Positions 17,301-25,227 of a stretch of DNA of 64,000 nucleotides are shown piece by piece. Position 1 is the first letter of the stretch, and every line of letters begins with the position of its first letter. Both the position numbers and the translations under genes were made by a program. The notes beneath the pieces are model-generated. The model worked only from the letters and a program-made list of their open reading frames with translations. It was not told the origin of the DNA and searched no databases. The DNA comes from Streptomyces cinnabarinus (lineage in GTDB: Bacteria; Actinomycetota; Actinomycetes; Streptomycetales; Streptomycetaceae): the NCBI RefSeq assembly GCF_027270315.1, contig NZ_CP114413.1, forward strand, positions 3,472,001 through 3,536,000, given 5' to 3'.

Positions 17301-18101
17301 CTGGCCGAGGGCGGGGACGGCCTGGAGGGCCGGGGTGTACTTGGCGTTGAAGCGGATGGTGCGCAGCCGCCCGGCGAACAGCCGGCGGCCGACATCGCGG
17401 AGCTTGCCGGTCTCCTGCTCCTCCTGCCCGAAGCCCTTGACCACCCGGACCCCGCTGACGGCGCCGTCGACGACGCCCGCGACGGCCGCCGCCTGGGCCT
17501 GGGCGTACCAGGTGGCGGGGTGCAGCTTGGTGCGGCTGCGCCTGGCGATCCAGCACAGGGCGGGGGCGACGGCCAGCGCGACGGCGGTGAGCGGCAGCGA
17601 CAGCCAGGCCATGACGACCAGGGAGATCAGGAACAGGGCGAAGTTCCCGATGGTCATCGGGAGCATGAAGAGCAGGCCCTGGATCAGCTGGAGGTCGCTG
17701 GTGGCCCGCCCGACGACCTGCCCGGTGGACAGCTCGTCCTGCCGCCGCCCGTCGAGCCGGGTGATCGTCCCGTACATCTCGGTACGGAGATCGTGCTGGA
17801 CGTCGAGGGCGAGTCGTCCGCCGTAGTAGCGCCGGACGTAGGTGAGCGCGTAGACGATGACGGCCGACCCGATGAGCAGCCCCGCCCACAGGGCCATGCC
17901 GCGGGTCTTGTCACCGATCACGTCGTCGATGATCACCTTGGTGATCAACGGCACCAGCGCCATGACGGCCATCCCGGCCAGCGAGGATCCGAGGGCGAGG
18001 ACGACGTCCTTCGGGTAGCGCCAGGCATACCCCCACAGTCTCCGCGCCCATCCCTGCGCCGCTGCCACGTCCGGCCCCCTCGTGTGATCGTCCACGGACA
18101 T
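14337..18101 (-). CDS. Single-chain ABC exporter (TMD-NBD-TMD-NBD) with one degenerate ATP site
   Basis: Type IV ABC exporter of ~1254 residues in which two half-transporters are fused, each with six membrane helices and a nucleotide-binding domain. NBD1 (~residues 360-600) has Walker A VVGSSGSGKST, signature LSGGQRQR, and LVLDDATSAVD, where aspartate replaces the catalytic glutamate. NBD2 (~1010-1250) has FVGETGAGKST, signature LSAGQRQ and canonical LLLDEATAALD. This asymmetry is typical of heterodimeric exporters of the TM287/288 kind, here on one chain. The linker between halves (~600-700) is charged and proline-rich. The start is uncertain: ATG 18101 chosen, with TTG 18107 and GTG 18095 in frame. 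Likely drug or lipid export; no accessory gene adjoins. Confidence 0.92.
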   Translation of the reverse strand: MSVDDHTRGPDVAAAQGWARRLWGYAWRYPKDVVLALGSSLAGMAVMALVPLITKVIIDDVIGDKTRGMALWAGLLIGSAVIVYALTYVRRYYGGRLALDVQHDLRTEMYGTITRLDGRRQDELSTGQVVGRATSDLQLIQGLLFMLPMTIGNFALFLISLVVMAWLSLPLTAVALAVAPALCWIARRSRTKLHPATWYAQAQAAAVAGVVDGAVSGVRVVKGFGQEEQETGKLRDVGRRLFAGRLRTIRFNAKYTPALQAVPALGQVAMLAVGGWLAVRGHITLGTFVAFSTYLAQLVGPVRMLAVVLTVAQQARAGTERVLELIDTEPSMADGTKELPADAPATVEFDDVSFGYEGANGKTSPVLGGLTFEIRPGETLAVVGSSGSGKSTVSLLLPRFYDVTHGAVLIGGHDVRELTLDSLRAAIGLVPEDSFLFSDTVRANIAYGRPDATDEQIEQAARAAQADRFITELPEGYDTKVGEHGLTLSGGQRQRVALARAILTDPRLLVLDDATSAVDARVEHEIHEALAQVMEGRTTLLIAHRRSTLNLADRIAVLDDGRLADLGTHEELQERSALYRRLLTDPDELGGVSPGHTPAAPPQEEDTSVRAELDAEFDAERGITPRLWAGERTPRDTAMDGAPATPELLAQVEALPPATDVPDVDEARAVTPEESYGLRRLLRGFGLPLLASLGLVAVDAGTALLLPVLIRHGIDSGVSELALGAVWVASLLGLVAVSVQWAAQIGETLMTGRTGERVLYALRLKIFAQLQRLGLDYYERELTGRIMTRMTTDVDALSTFLQTGLVTAFVSVVTFFGIMGALLVIDLELALVVFATLPPLIVATFFFRRASVKAYELARERVSVVNADLQESVSGLRIVQAFRRERDGGARFAERSDSYRQARIRGQWLISVYFPFVQLLSSVAVAAVLIVGAGRVDAATLTTGALVAYLLYIDLFFAPVQQLSQVFDGYQQATVSLGRIQELLQEPTSTKSADEPLDVLSLRGEIAFEDVSFAYGSSDGADEALSDVDLRIPAGQTVAFVGETGAGKSTLVKLVARFYDPTGGRVTVDGTDLRALDMTAYRHRLGVVPQEAYLFQGTVRDAIAYGRPDATDAEVEAAARAVGAHEMIATLDGGYLHEVAERGRNLSAGQRQLIALARAELVDPDVLLLDEATAALDLATEAQVNQATDRLAGRRTTLVVAHRLTTAARADRVVVMAHGRVAEDGTHDELLALGGRYAELWRTFIGEPVGVELA

Positions 18102-18210
18102 CCCCAACGTGTTCCGCCCCGGTTTTCATCCCGGGATGAGCATCCGAACGGGGTCCGGCTGAGTATCCGGGCGGAGCCGCCCGGCCGCGGGGCCGGATTT
18201 GATCATCGGT

Positions 18211-18783
18211 ATGAAGAAGAACACCGTGCTCGCCGCCGTCGCCGTCGTCCTCGTGGCGCTGTTCGCGCTGGTCGCCAAGGGGTGCGAGGCGATGGCGGGC
18301 GGCCGGGTGGGCACGACCGACGAGTTCCGCGCCCATGTGCGGGCGACCACCGAGGCGGGCACGTCCGTGTACCTCGCCCTCTCCCCAGCGCCGGTGGGCG
18401 ACCTCTACCCGGCCAAGGAGAGCGGCCGCTCCTGCGCGGACGACTTCGGCTGGGACGACGGCGACGTCACCCGGGACCGGCCGGCCTACTCCTGGGACCT
18501 GGAGTACGCGAGCACCGCCGACTTCCGCGCCGCCCTGAAGGCCCTGGAGGCCACCTGGCGCGCGGAGGGGCGCGAGGTCGAGAAGGTCGAGAACGGCATC
18601 GCCACCACCCTCGACGACGGCATCCGGGTCACCTTCCACCTCGGCTGGTACAGCGACGAGCCCGAGCTGCGCGCGGAGGGCAGGTGCATGCGCTACACGG
18701 ACGCCTACGGCGACGCGTACGACTTCCAGGACGACGACAACGGCGACGGGACCGTCGACGAGTACGAGAAGCCCGCCTGGTGA
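18211..18783 (+). CDS. Membrane-anchored or exported acidic protein, unknown
   Basis: Protein of 190 residues with an N-terminal hydrophobic segment (VLAAVAVVLVALFALVAKGC) directly after MKKNT, which could be an uncleaved anchor or signal peptide. The G-C pair at its end is a poor lipobox. The remainder is acidic and hydrophilic, with VGTTDEFRAHVRATTEAG, a central SWDLEYAS strand and an aspartate-rich tail (QDDDNGDGTVDEYE) that resembles a calcium-binding loop (D-x-D-N-G-D-G). I do not recognise the family. The ATG at 18211 was preferred to one 12 nt upstream because the lysine pair then begins the signal. Its stop lies 6 bp from the convergent senR gene. Confidence 0.65.
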   Translation: MKKNTVLAAVAVVLVALFALVAKGCEAMAGGRVGTTDEFRAHVRATTEAGTSVYLALSPAPVGDLYPAKESGRSCADDFGWDDGDVTRDRPAYSWDLEYASTADFRAALKALEATWRAEGREVEKVENGIATTLDDGIRVTFHLGWYSDEPELRAEGRCMRYTDAYGDAYDFQDDDNGDGTVDEYEKPAW

Positions 18784-18786
18784 GCC

Positions 18787-19413
18787 TCACGGCAGCAGCC
18801 GCTGCTCCTTCGCCACCGCCACCGCGCCCGCCCGGGTGTCCACGCCGAGCTTGTCGTAGATCCGGCCCAGGTGGGTCTTGACCGTGGCCTCGCTGATGAA
18901 CAGGGCCTTGGCGATCTCCCGGTTGCCGAGGCCCTGCGAGAGCTTGGCGAGGATCTCCTGCTCACGGTCGGTGAGGGTGGGGCGCGGATTGCGCAGGTTC
19001 GCCATGACCCGGCCCGCGACCGGCGCGGACAGCGCGGTACGGCCCTGGGCGGCGGCGTGGATCGCGGCGAACAGCTCGTCCGGCCGCTCGGCCTTCAGCA
19101 GGTAGCCGGTCGCGCCCGCCTCGATGGCCCGGGTGATGTCGGCGTCGGTGTCGTACGTCGTCAGCACCAGGACGTGCGGGCCGCCGCCCGGCGTCGCTGT
19201 CAGCCGCCGGGTGGTCTCCACGCCGTCGATGCCCGCGCCGAGCTGGAGGTCCATCAGCACGACGTCCGGCGTGAGCTTCGCCGCCAGCGCCAGCGCCTCC
19301 TCGCCGGTACCGGCCTCGCCGACGACCTCGATGTCCGGGGCGCTGCCGAGCAGAGCGAGCAGTCCGGCGCGGACCACGGCGTGGTCGTCGCAGAGCAGGA
19401 TGCGAACGGTCAT
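18787..19413 (-). CDS. senR: SenR-like response regulator (NarL/LuxR family)
   Basis: DNA-binding response regulator of 208 residues. The receiver domain (1-~120) contains the acidic pair in LLCDDH and the phosphoacceptor D55 in VLMDLQL. The C-terminal LuxR helix-turn-helix (~145-205) reads LTDREQEILAKLSQGLGNRE. The ATG overlaps the kinase stop by 4 bp, so the pair is translationally coupled. The kinase is divergent from an HbpS-type haem-binding protein, the arrangement described for SenS-SenR-HbpS in S. reticuli. There SenR controls hbpS, the catalase-peroxidase regulon and its own operon in response to haem and redox stress. The symbol is given by family and context. Confidence 0.85.
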   Translation of the reverse strand: MTVRILLCDDHAVVRAGLLALLGSAPDIEVVGEAGTGEEALALAAKLTPDVVLMDLQLGAGIDGVETTRRLTATPGGGPHVLVLTTYDTDADITRAIEAGATGYLLKAERPDELFAAIHAAAQGRTALSAPVAGRVMANLRNPRPTLTDREQEILAKLSQGLGNREIAKALFISEATVKTHLGRIYDKLGVDTRAGAVAVAKEQRLLP

Positions 19414-20645
19414 GGGCGGTTCTCCAGGGGGATCGCGGCGGACAGGACCGTGCCCTCGCCGGGCGCCGACTCCACGGTCAGGGTGCCGCCGAGCTGGCGC
19501 ACCCGGGCCCGGATCGCGGGCAGCCCGTGCCCCCGCACCCCGGACGGGTCCGGCCGCGCGGCCGGATCGAAGCCGTGGCCGTCGTCGGCGACGTCCAGGA
19601 CGGCCTGGTCGTCGAGGAGCGTGAGGGTCAGCGCGGCGGAGGCCGCCCCGGAGTGCTCCCGTACGTTCGCCAGGGCGCCCTGCGCGATCCGCAGCAGCGC
19701 GGACTGGACCCGGTCGGGCAGCTCGGGGGCGCGGCCGCCGTCGTCGAGGTGGACGCGGACGGTGAGCGCCTCGCCGGACTCGCGCGCGGCGAGTGTCCGC
19801 AGCGCCTCGCCGAGCCCGCCGCCGCGGGCCAGATCGGCGGGGGCGAGATCGTGCACGAAGCGGCGGGCCTCGGTGAGATTGTGCTCGGCGACGGACTCGG
19901 CGGTACGGACGTGCTCGCGGGCCTTGGCCGGGTCCGACTCCCAGATCCGCTCGGCGGCCTGGAGCAGCATCTGCTGGCTGGACAGGCCCTGGGCGAGGGT
20001 GTCGTGGATCTCCATGGCCAGGCGCTGGCGTTCGGCGAGGGTGCCCTCGCGGCGCTCGGTGGCGGCCAGCTCGCGGCGGGTGCGGACCAGGTCGTCGATG
20101 AGGGCGCGCTGGCGGGCCGCCTGCCGGCGCAGCTGCACGAAGACCGCGGTGGCGAAGCCGGCCACGGCGGCCGGGCCGACCACCAGGTCGAGGTCGAACC
20201 GCGGGGCGAGCTGGAGCTGGGCCACGATCACGAACACGGTGAGCACGCCGACCAGGGCGTAGGCGGCGCCCGGCGGAAGGTGGCGCAGGGCGACGTAGAA
20301 GAGGGGGACGGCGACCCAGGCGAAGCTGGGGGCCAGGGCGACCAGGACGACCCATACGGCGACGACCGCGCCGAGCCACAGCAGCCGGGGCGGGGTGGGC
20401 CGGGCGACCACGCGATCCGGCCGGTCGCCGAACCGTCCCATGACGTACAGCACCGCCAGCACCCCGGCCAGCGCGATCACCCAGGGCGCGCGGGGTTCTC
20501 CGCCGTGGCGCTGGATGTAGCGGGCCATGGAGGTGCCGAGGAGCAGGAAGAAGGTGGCGTGCATGACGGCGGCGAGCCAACGGGCGTCGGGGTCGCCGGG
20601 GGTGTCCGGGAGCGTGCCCGCGCCGTCGTGCCGTGCTGTCGGCAT
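19410..20645 (-). CDS. senS: SenS-like sensor histidine kinase
   Basis: Membrane sensor kinase of 411 residues. Five to six hydrophobic helices occupy residues ~29-171, with short loops that would face the outside. The HisKA_3 dimerisation domain carries the phospho-accepting histidine H214 in AMEIHDTLAQG. The C-terminal HATPase has N-box-like ALANVREH and the G-box DVADDGHGFDP, followed by HGLPAIRARV. In S. reticuli the homologous SenS interacts with secreted HbpS, which alters its autophosphorylation under iron or oxidative stress. Here hbpS starts 230 bp away on the other strand. The ATG at 20645 has only a weak upstream GGTGAAG. It is coupled to senR by an ATGA overlap. Confidence 0.87.
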   Translation of the reverse strand: MPTARHDGAGTLPDTPGDPDARWLAAVMHATFFLLLGTSMARYIQRHGGEPRAPWVIALAGVLAVLYVMGRFGDRPDRVVARPTPPRLLWLGAVVAVWVVLVALAPSFAWVAVPLFYVALRHLPPGAAYALVGVLTVFVIVAQLQLAPRFDLDLVVGPAAVAGFATAVFVQLRRQAARQRALIDDLVRTRRELAATERREGTLAERQRLAMEIHDTLAQGLSSQQMLLQAAERIWESDPAKAREHVRTAESVAEHNLTEARRFVHDLAPADLARGGGLGEALRTLAARESGEALTVRVHLDDGGRAPELPDRVQSALLRIAQGALANVREHSGAASAALTLTLLDDQAVLDVADDGHGFDPAARPDPSGVRGHGLPAIRARVRQLGGTLTVESAPGEGTVLSAAIPLENRP

Positions 20646-20875
20646 GCTGCTTCACCGCCTTCCCGCCGAGCCCGCCGGTCGGCGGTGAACTGGACAAACA
20701 CCTCCAGTGTCCCCCGTCCCGCCGGGCCCGGGGTCAACCGTTCGGATGACCCCCGCATCAACCGGCCCGCCCCCCGCGACCAGCCGGAACGCCGACGGAT
20801 GGGCCCCGGATCCGGCCCCAGGCTGGATACCGAAGCGCAATCCGCTCCCACCGAATCCCCAGGAGTTGCTGAGCC

Positions 20876-21427
20876 ATGAAGAAGATCTCCCGGCGTGCCC
20901 GCATCGCCACCGGCGGCGTCGTCCTCGCGGCCGTGGCCGCCGGTACCTTCGGCGCCGTGTCCGCCAGCGCCTCGGCGCCCACCGCCGCGCAGGCCCGGCC
21001 CGCAGCGGTGAAGTCCGCGGACACGATCACCTCCACGCACCTGTCGGTCGAGGCGGCCACCGACGCCGCCGAGGCGGTCCTGGAGGCGGCGAAGAAGGAG
21101 AACCAGCGGGTCTCCGTCGCCGTGGTCGACCGCAACGGCAACACCCTGGTGACCCTGCGCGGCGACGGCGCCGGCCCGCAGTCCTACGAGTCCGCGATCC
21201 GCAAGGCGTTCACCGCGGTCTCCTGGAACGCCCCCACCTCCGAGCTGGCCAAGCGCCTGGAGCAGACCCCGAACCTGAAGGACATCCCGGGCACCCTGTT
21301 CCTGGGCGGCGGTGCCCCGGTCACCGCGGACAACGCCCCGATCGCGGGCATCGGCGTGGCGGGCGCCCCGTCCGGCGCGCTGGACGAGAAGTTCGCGCAG
21401 GCGGGCGTGGCCGAACTGGCCGGCTGA
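20876..21427 (+). CDS. hbpS: HbpS-like extracellular haem-binding protein (GlcG/HbpS family)
   Basis: Exported GlcG/HbpS-family protein of 183 residues. A twin-arginine-like signal (KKISRRARIATGG, hydrophobic stretch, SASASA) ends near residue 33. The HbpS domain follows: LSVEAATDAAEAVLEAAKK, VSVAVVDRNGNTLVTLRGDG, then SAIRKAFTAVSW and the glycine-rich C-terminal APIAGIGVAGAP. HbpS of S. reticuli forms octamers that bind haem and iron and inhibit or stimulate the SenS kinase depending on redox state; that function is inferred here from family and from the divergent senS-senR genes. The ATG at 20876 is preceded by AGGAG. A strong hairpin follows the stop. Confidence 0.9.
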   Translation: MKKISRRARIATGGVVLAAVAAGTFGAVSASASAPTAAQARPAAVKSADTITSTHLSVEAATDAAEAVLEAAKKENQRVSVAVVDRNGNTLVTLRGDGAGPQSYESAIRKAFTAVSWNAPTSELAKRLEQTPNLKDIPGTLFLGGGAPVTADNAPIAGIGVAGAPSGALDEKFAQAGVAELAG

Positions 21428-21442
21428 CCCTGCTGTCCCCTC

Positions 21443-21467
21443 CCGGGCGCCCCGCGTGGGCGCCCGG
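21443..21467 (+). terminator. Terminator after hbpS
   Basis: CCGGGCGCCC (21443-21452) pairs perfectly with 21458-21467 around a 5-nt loop. A short T-containing stretch (CGTTTCCCG) follows. It separates hbpS from the next lipoprotein gene. Confidence 0.75.
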
Positions 21468-21509
21468 ACCCGTTTCCCGTAGGCACACAGGCACGACCGG
21501 AGGCACGAC

Positions 21510-22625
21510 ATGCCCACGCTGCGCACCACCGTCCCGGCCCTCGCCGCCGCGGCCGTCCTGCTCACCGCCTGCGACACGCCCCCGGCCCCGTCCGCCGGAC
21601 CCACCAGCACCCGCCCGTCGACCGGGAGTTCCCGCATGCCGACCGCCGCCCCGGACACCACCCTCCTCGTCGCGGACTTCGGCGCCGACACGGTCACGTT
21701 CGTCGACCCCGCCGAGGGCCCGCTCGGCTCGGTACGGGTCGGCACCGCCCCCTACGGGCTGACCGTCGGGGACGACGGCCGCGCCTGGGTCGCCACGGCG
21801 GAGGGCGTCGCGGTGGTGGACACCCGCACCCGCGAACGCCTCGCGCTGATCCCCTACGAGACTCCGGACCTCGGCGAGCCCACGTACGGCGAGTACCGCG
21901 GCGGCGGCATGGGCATCGCCCTCGCACCGGACGGCGGCACGGTGTACGTCGGTGTCAACGTGCCCGGCGGCAACGGCACGCTGGAGGTCATCGACACCCG
22001 CACCCTGAAGGTCACCGGCACCGCGGACACCGGGCGCCGCCCCTTCGACGTGGACGTCTCCCCGGACGGCCGGCACGTCTACGCCACCGGCCACGACTCC
22101 TTCGACGTCACCGTCGTCGACGCCGCGACCCTCGGCACCCGCCGCGTCGAGGTGGCGCCCTACGGCACAGAGGGCGGCCTGGGCTCCTGGCTGAAGCCGC
22201 ACTACGCGGCCGTACGCCCCTCCGACGGGCGGCTGTTGCTGCCGTTCGAGGGCGAGAAGCTGGTCGTCCTGGACCCGGAGACGGGGCGCTCGACGGTGGA
22301 GCGCATGACGGCGAACACGCACCAGCACGGCGTGAGCGTGCTGGCCGACGGCACCCTCCTGGTCGTGGGCACCGGCCCGATCGACCCGGCGGAGGACGAG
22401 GGGCCCTCCCTGACCGTCCGTCGGCCGGACGGTCAGGAGAAGGTGATCCCGCTCGACGGTCCCCACGAGGACGTCGTCGCCGTGGGCCGTACGGCCTATG
22501 TGACCGGCGGCTTCACCCGGGACGGCTACTGGGACGGGCTGACGGTGGTCGACCTCGACACGGGCGAGACCCGCCGACTGGCGGCGGGGCAAAGGCCGTT
22601 GGGCATCGCGGTCCTGAACCCTTAG
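21510..22625 (+). CDS. YncE-like beta-propeller lipoprotein
   Basis: Surface lipoprotein of 371 residues with lipobox LLTAC (lipidated C21), a threonine/proline/serine linker to ~50, and then a YVTN/YncE-type beta-propeller. The repeats show the pattern S-P-D-G-x-x-x-Y-V/A: LAPDGGTVYVGV, VSPDGRHVYATG, and terminal GETRRLAAGQRPLGIAV. About seven blades fit the length. Such proteins are thought to act as binding scaffolds, and no catalytic residues are evident. GGAGG precedes the ATG. Its TAG stop overlaps by 2 bp the stop of the convergent esterase-like gene, itself another secreted propeller, so the two may be functionally related. Confidence 0.82.
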   Translation: MPTLRTTVPALAAAAVLLTACDTPPAPSAGPTSTRPSTGSSRMPTAAPDTTLLVADFGADTVTFVDPAEGPLGSVRVGTAPYGLTVGDDGRAWVATAEGVAVVDTRTRERLALIPYETPDLGEPTYGEYRGGGMGIALAPDGGTVYVGVNVPGGNGTLEVIDTRTLKVTGTADTGRRPFDVDVSPDGRHVYATGHDSFDVTVVDAATLGTRRVEVAPYGTEGGLGSWLKPHYAAVRPSDGRLLLPFEGEKLVVLDPETGRSTVERMTANTHQHGVSVLADGTLLVVGTGPIDPAEDEGPSLTVRRPDGQEKVIPLDGPHEDVVAVGRTAYVTGGFTRDGYWDGLTVVDLDTGETRRLAAGQRPLGIAVLNP

Positions 22626-23644
22626 TGGGTGCGCACCCTGAGGTAGTAGAACCGGGTCGTCTGGCTGGGGTTCTGGTTGTCGTCGCTGGCGAGCAGGACC
22701 TTGAAGGCACCGCTCTTCGTACGGCCCGTGACCGTCATCGCCTCGATGTTGTCGAGGAGCGGGTTCGGCTGCGGCTGCTTGGCGGTGGCGCCGAGGTCCG
22801 GGCAGTCCACGAGGTCGGCGAGGAGGGTCTTGCGGATCAGCCGGACACCGTCCTGGCCCGTGAGGTGCTCCACCCCGGAGGTATCGCTCGCGCGGCGCGG
22901 GTCGGCCAGGTAGAGGCGGACGGTGTTGCCGACGCCCGAGGTGAAGCCGCGCTCCAGGACGAGCAGCCGCCCGTCGGGCAGCGCGGTGACCTCGGGGACG
23001 CCCAGTCCGGTGTCGGCGCGGTAGGCGTACTGGGCGGCGAGTTCGTACGAGCCCTTGTGCCGGTGCCAGGTCTGGAAGCGGACGATGCCCGCCGTGTCAC
23101 CGGAGAGCGCGTACTCCATGGCCGCCAGCAGTCCGCCGCGGAAGGCGGTCAGGCCCTCGAAGGTGCCGTTGGGGACGGCCCGCCCGGCCGGCGCGACCCG
23201 GAGCGCGTCCGGCACCGGGAGCCGGTCGAGGATCCGGCCGTCGGCGGAGTGGCGCCGGACGGCCGGTTCGCCCTCGGTGCTGATCAGCCGGGTGCCGTCG
23301 CGGTCGATCACCAGGCCCTCGGAGTCCGGCGCGGCGCCGTTCTCGTCGGCGAGCGGGACCACCGAACGCGGCGCGAGCGTCCGGCCGTCCAGCGAGAACA
23401 GGGCGGACCGGTCGGAGACGGCCGCGAGGGAGCCGTCGCGGTCCACCGCGAGCGCGGAGAAGTTGCCCACGAAGGTGCCCTGGTACGTCGTCTTGTCGAG
23501 CGCGTCGGAGAAGCGGTCGATCGCGACGGACGGCGAACAGGCGTGGTCCCGGGGGACGTCGGCGGAGGACGGGCCGGCGGCGGTCAGACAGGTGGCCGCC
23601 GCCAGCGCCGCGGTGGCGGCGGCGAGTACGGATCGCATGCGCAT
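22622..23644 (-). CDS. Secreted esterase-like/phytase-fold propeller protein
   Basis: Exported protein of ~340 residues of the family annotated 'esterase-like activity of phytase' (PF13449 type). The signal peptide spans roughly residues 1-28 (AAATAALAAATCLTAAG then PSSADV). The domain shows the family's beginning FVGNFSALAVDRDGSLAAVSDR, the central DSEGLVIDRDGTRLISTEGE, and the end LLDNIEAMTVTG. Two cysteines may pair. The fold is a beta-propeller; hydrolytic activity on esters or phosphoesters is suggested by family only. ATG at 23644 chosen; 23638 (ATG) and 23653 (GTG) are in frame and no strong ribosome binding site decides. It is convergent with the YncE-like lipoprotein. Confidence 0.78.
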   Translation of the reverse strand: MRMRSVLAAATAALAAATCLTAAGPSSADVPRDHACSPSVAIDRFSDALDKTTYQGTFVGNFSALAVDRDGSLAAVSDRSALFSLDGRTLAPRSVVPLADENGAAPDSEGLVIDRDGTRLISTEGEPAVRRHSADGRILDRLPVPDALRVAPAGRAVPNGTFEGLTAFRGGLLAAMEYALSGDTAGIVRFQTWHRHKGSYELAAQYAYRADTGLGVPEVTALPDGRLLVLERGFTSGVGNTVRLYLADPRRASDTSGVEHLTGQDGVRLIRKTLLADLVDCPDLGATAKQPQPNPLLDNIEAMTVTGRTKSGAFKVLLASDDNQNPSQTTRFYYLRVRTH

Positions 23645-23692
23645 GGCGGTCACCGTAGGGCGGGACGGTGAAGCGCGGGAGACCGCCAGGCG

Positions 23693-24532
23693 TCAACTCG
23701 CCGTGAGATCCCGGTGGATGACCTTGGCAACGCCCTGGATGGTGGTGATGCCGTAGTTCATGGTGCTGTTGCCGTGGGTCAGCACCGAGATCATGTAGTC
23801 GTGGCCGCCGCCCTTGAAGGTGCCCACGCTGTGCACCCGCCAGCCGTTGGTGGCCCGCTCCAGCCAGCCGTTCTTGACGTGCACGATGACGTCGGAGGGC
23901 GCTCCGTACGGGGTGCCCCAGCGCTGGGAGGAGACCACGTCGCCCATCAGCTTGCGGACGTACCAGCGGGAGTCGTCGGTGAGCACCGCGTTCTTCGCGG
24001 TCAGCAGCTTCATCAGCTTCTGCTGGTCGGTGGCGGTGATCTGGGTCAGGCCCCAGTAGCCGTTGGCGCCGGGCGTGGTCTGCGTCATCTGGGCGGCGGC
24101 GAGGAAGTTCTTCACCTTGGTGACGCCGAGCTGCTTCCACAGGGTGGTGGTGGAGGCGTTGTCCGACTTGGTGATCATGGCCGTGGCGAGGGACTTCTCC
24201 CGGCTGGTGAGGGCCCGGCCGGTCTTCTGCGCGTCCCACAGCAGGGTGGCGAGGACGGTGACCTTCACCACGCTGGCGGAGTCGAAGGCGGTGCCGGAGC
24301 GCAGCGTGCAGGTGGTCTTGGTGACCCGGTCGTAGACCCCGACGGCGATGGTTCCCTTACGGGTCGCCAGCGCGGCGGTGATGTCCTTCTTCAGCTTGTC
24401 GGCGAGCCCGGCCTTGGCGGACGTACAGCTGACGGCGGGTGTCGCGGCGCTCGCGGGTGTGACGGCGGCCACAGAGGCGACGAGTACGCCGCCCGCCACC
24501 CATCTGGCACGTCTGGATATCCGGTGAGTCAT
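23693..24532 (-). CDS. Exported serine hydrolase, class A beta-lactamase fold
   Basis: Secreted penicillin-recognising-type serine hydrolase of 279 residues. A Tat-like basic start (HRISRRARWVAGG) and hydrophobic segment end at ASAATP. The catalytic motifs are SVVK (S87-K90), SDN at 123-125, and KNG in VHVKNGW replacing the usual K-T/S-G. The E166-bearing omega loop of true beta-lactamases is not evident, so it may be a transpeptidase/carboxypeptidase-like or lipoprotein-type hydrolase rather than a resistance enzyme. Two cysteines near residues 36 and 75 could form a disulphide. The GTG at 24547 is an alternative start. It stands alone and is divergent from a small membrane-protein gene. Confidence 0.82.
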   Translation of the reverse strand: MTHRISRRARWVAGGVLVASVAAVTPASAATPAVSCTSAKAGLADKLKKDITAALATRKGTIAVGVYDRVTKTTCTLRSGTAFDSASVVKVTVLATLLWDAQKTGRALTSREKSLATAMITKSDNASTTTLWKQLGVTKVKNFLAAAQMTQTTPGANGYWGLTQITATDQQKLMKLLTAKNAVLTDDSRWYVRKLMGDVVSSQRWGTPYGAPSDVIVHVKNGWLERATNGWRVHSVGTFKGGGHDYMISVLTHGNSTMNYGITTIQGVAKVIHRDLTAS

Positions 24533-24643
24533 GCCCTGTTGACTCACGAGCCCGCGGGAAAGGTTGTAGGCGTTGGGGAAGGGTTGTACGAGCTGTTACC
24601 TGTCACCCTCCCTTGGGGTGGGGCGAGCGCTCAGGGGTGGACG

Positions 24644-25147
24644 ATGGAGTTCGAGGAACTGAGAGATCTGCTGCTGTCCCGCGTGACCTGGATCGCGTTC
24701 GGCGTCGGCACCCAACTCCTGTGCGCCCTGGCGGCGTTCTGGTACGCCTGGGGCCACGGCGCCACGCGGGACACGTGGCTCGTGGCACTGGCGGCCTGCG
24801 CGGTCTGCCAGGGGATCGCCGTCACAGCAGTGCTGTGGCCCGGCGCGGAGGCGGGCTCCCGTGAGAACACCGAGGGGCACCAGGGCCTGACCATCGGCGT
24901 GCTGTGCCTGATCTGGATCGTCGCCGCGCTCCCCGGCGGCGGGCTGCTGATGCTGACCGGCCACTCTCCGGACGGACACGAGGTCCAGGCAGTGTTCCTG
25001 GGCGGCACCGCTTTCACGCTCACGTCGATCGCGGGCCTGATCACCGCGGTCGCCCTCGCGGACCAGGTACGCCCGAGCGGTGACGCCAACGACGCGCCCG
25101 GCGCCTCCGGCCTGGGCGACTTCGACGACGGCGGCGCCGGGGACTGA
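24644..25147 (+). CDS. Small integral membrane protein, unknown
   Basis: Predicted inner-membrane protein of 167 residues with four hydrophobic helices: WIAFGVGTQLLCALAAFWYA (~15-34), VALAACAVCQGIAVTAVLW, GVLCLIWIVAALPGGGLLML and AFTLTSIAGLITAVALA. The cytoplasmic or exposed tail is acidic (GDFDDGGAGD). I do not recognise the family. The much longer open frame upstream is antisense to the beta-lactamase-fold gene, so I start at the ATG at 24644, preceded by GGGGTGGA. The gene is short and isolated; no functional link to its neighbours is visible. Confidence 0.6.
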   Translation: MEFEELRDLLLSRVTWIAFGVGTQLLCALAAFWYAWGHGATRDTWLVALAACAVCQGIAVTAVLWPGAEAGSRENTEGHQGLTIGVLCLIWIVAALPGGGLLMLTGHSPDGHEVQAVFLGGTAFTLTSIAGLITAVALADQVRPSGDANDAPGASGLGDFDDGGAGD

Positions 25148-25227
25148 CCGACGGCCGGCCCGGCCCCCGTCCGCTCTCCCGCGTCAACTCGCGTAGACAA
25201 CGGCCGATTTGCCGTTTCCGGTCACCC

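Noticed and set aside
14106..18881. 1591-codon plus-strand frame
   Set aside because: Complementary to the ABC exporter, whose Walker and signature motifs leave no doubt about the coding strand.
23693..24532. Annotating the SxxK protein as a true class A beta-lactamase
   Set aside because: The omega-loop glutamate motif is not seen and K-T-G is replaced by K-N-G, so only the fold is claimed.
23714..25147. 477-codon version of the small membrane protein
   Set aside because: The upstream part is antisense to the beta-lactamase-fold gene; membrane helices begin only after 24644.
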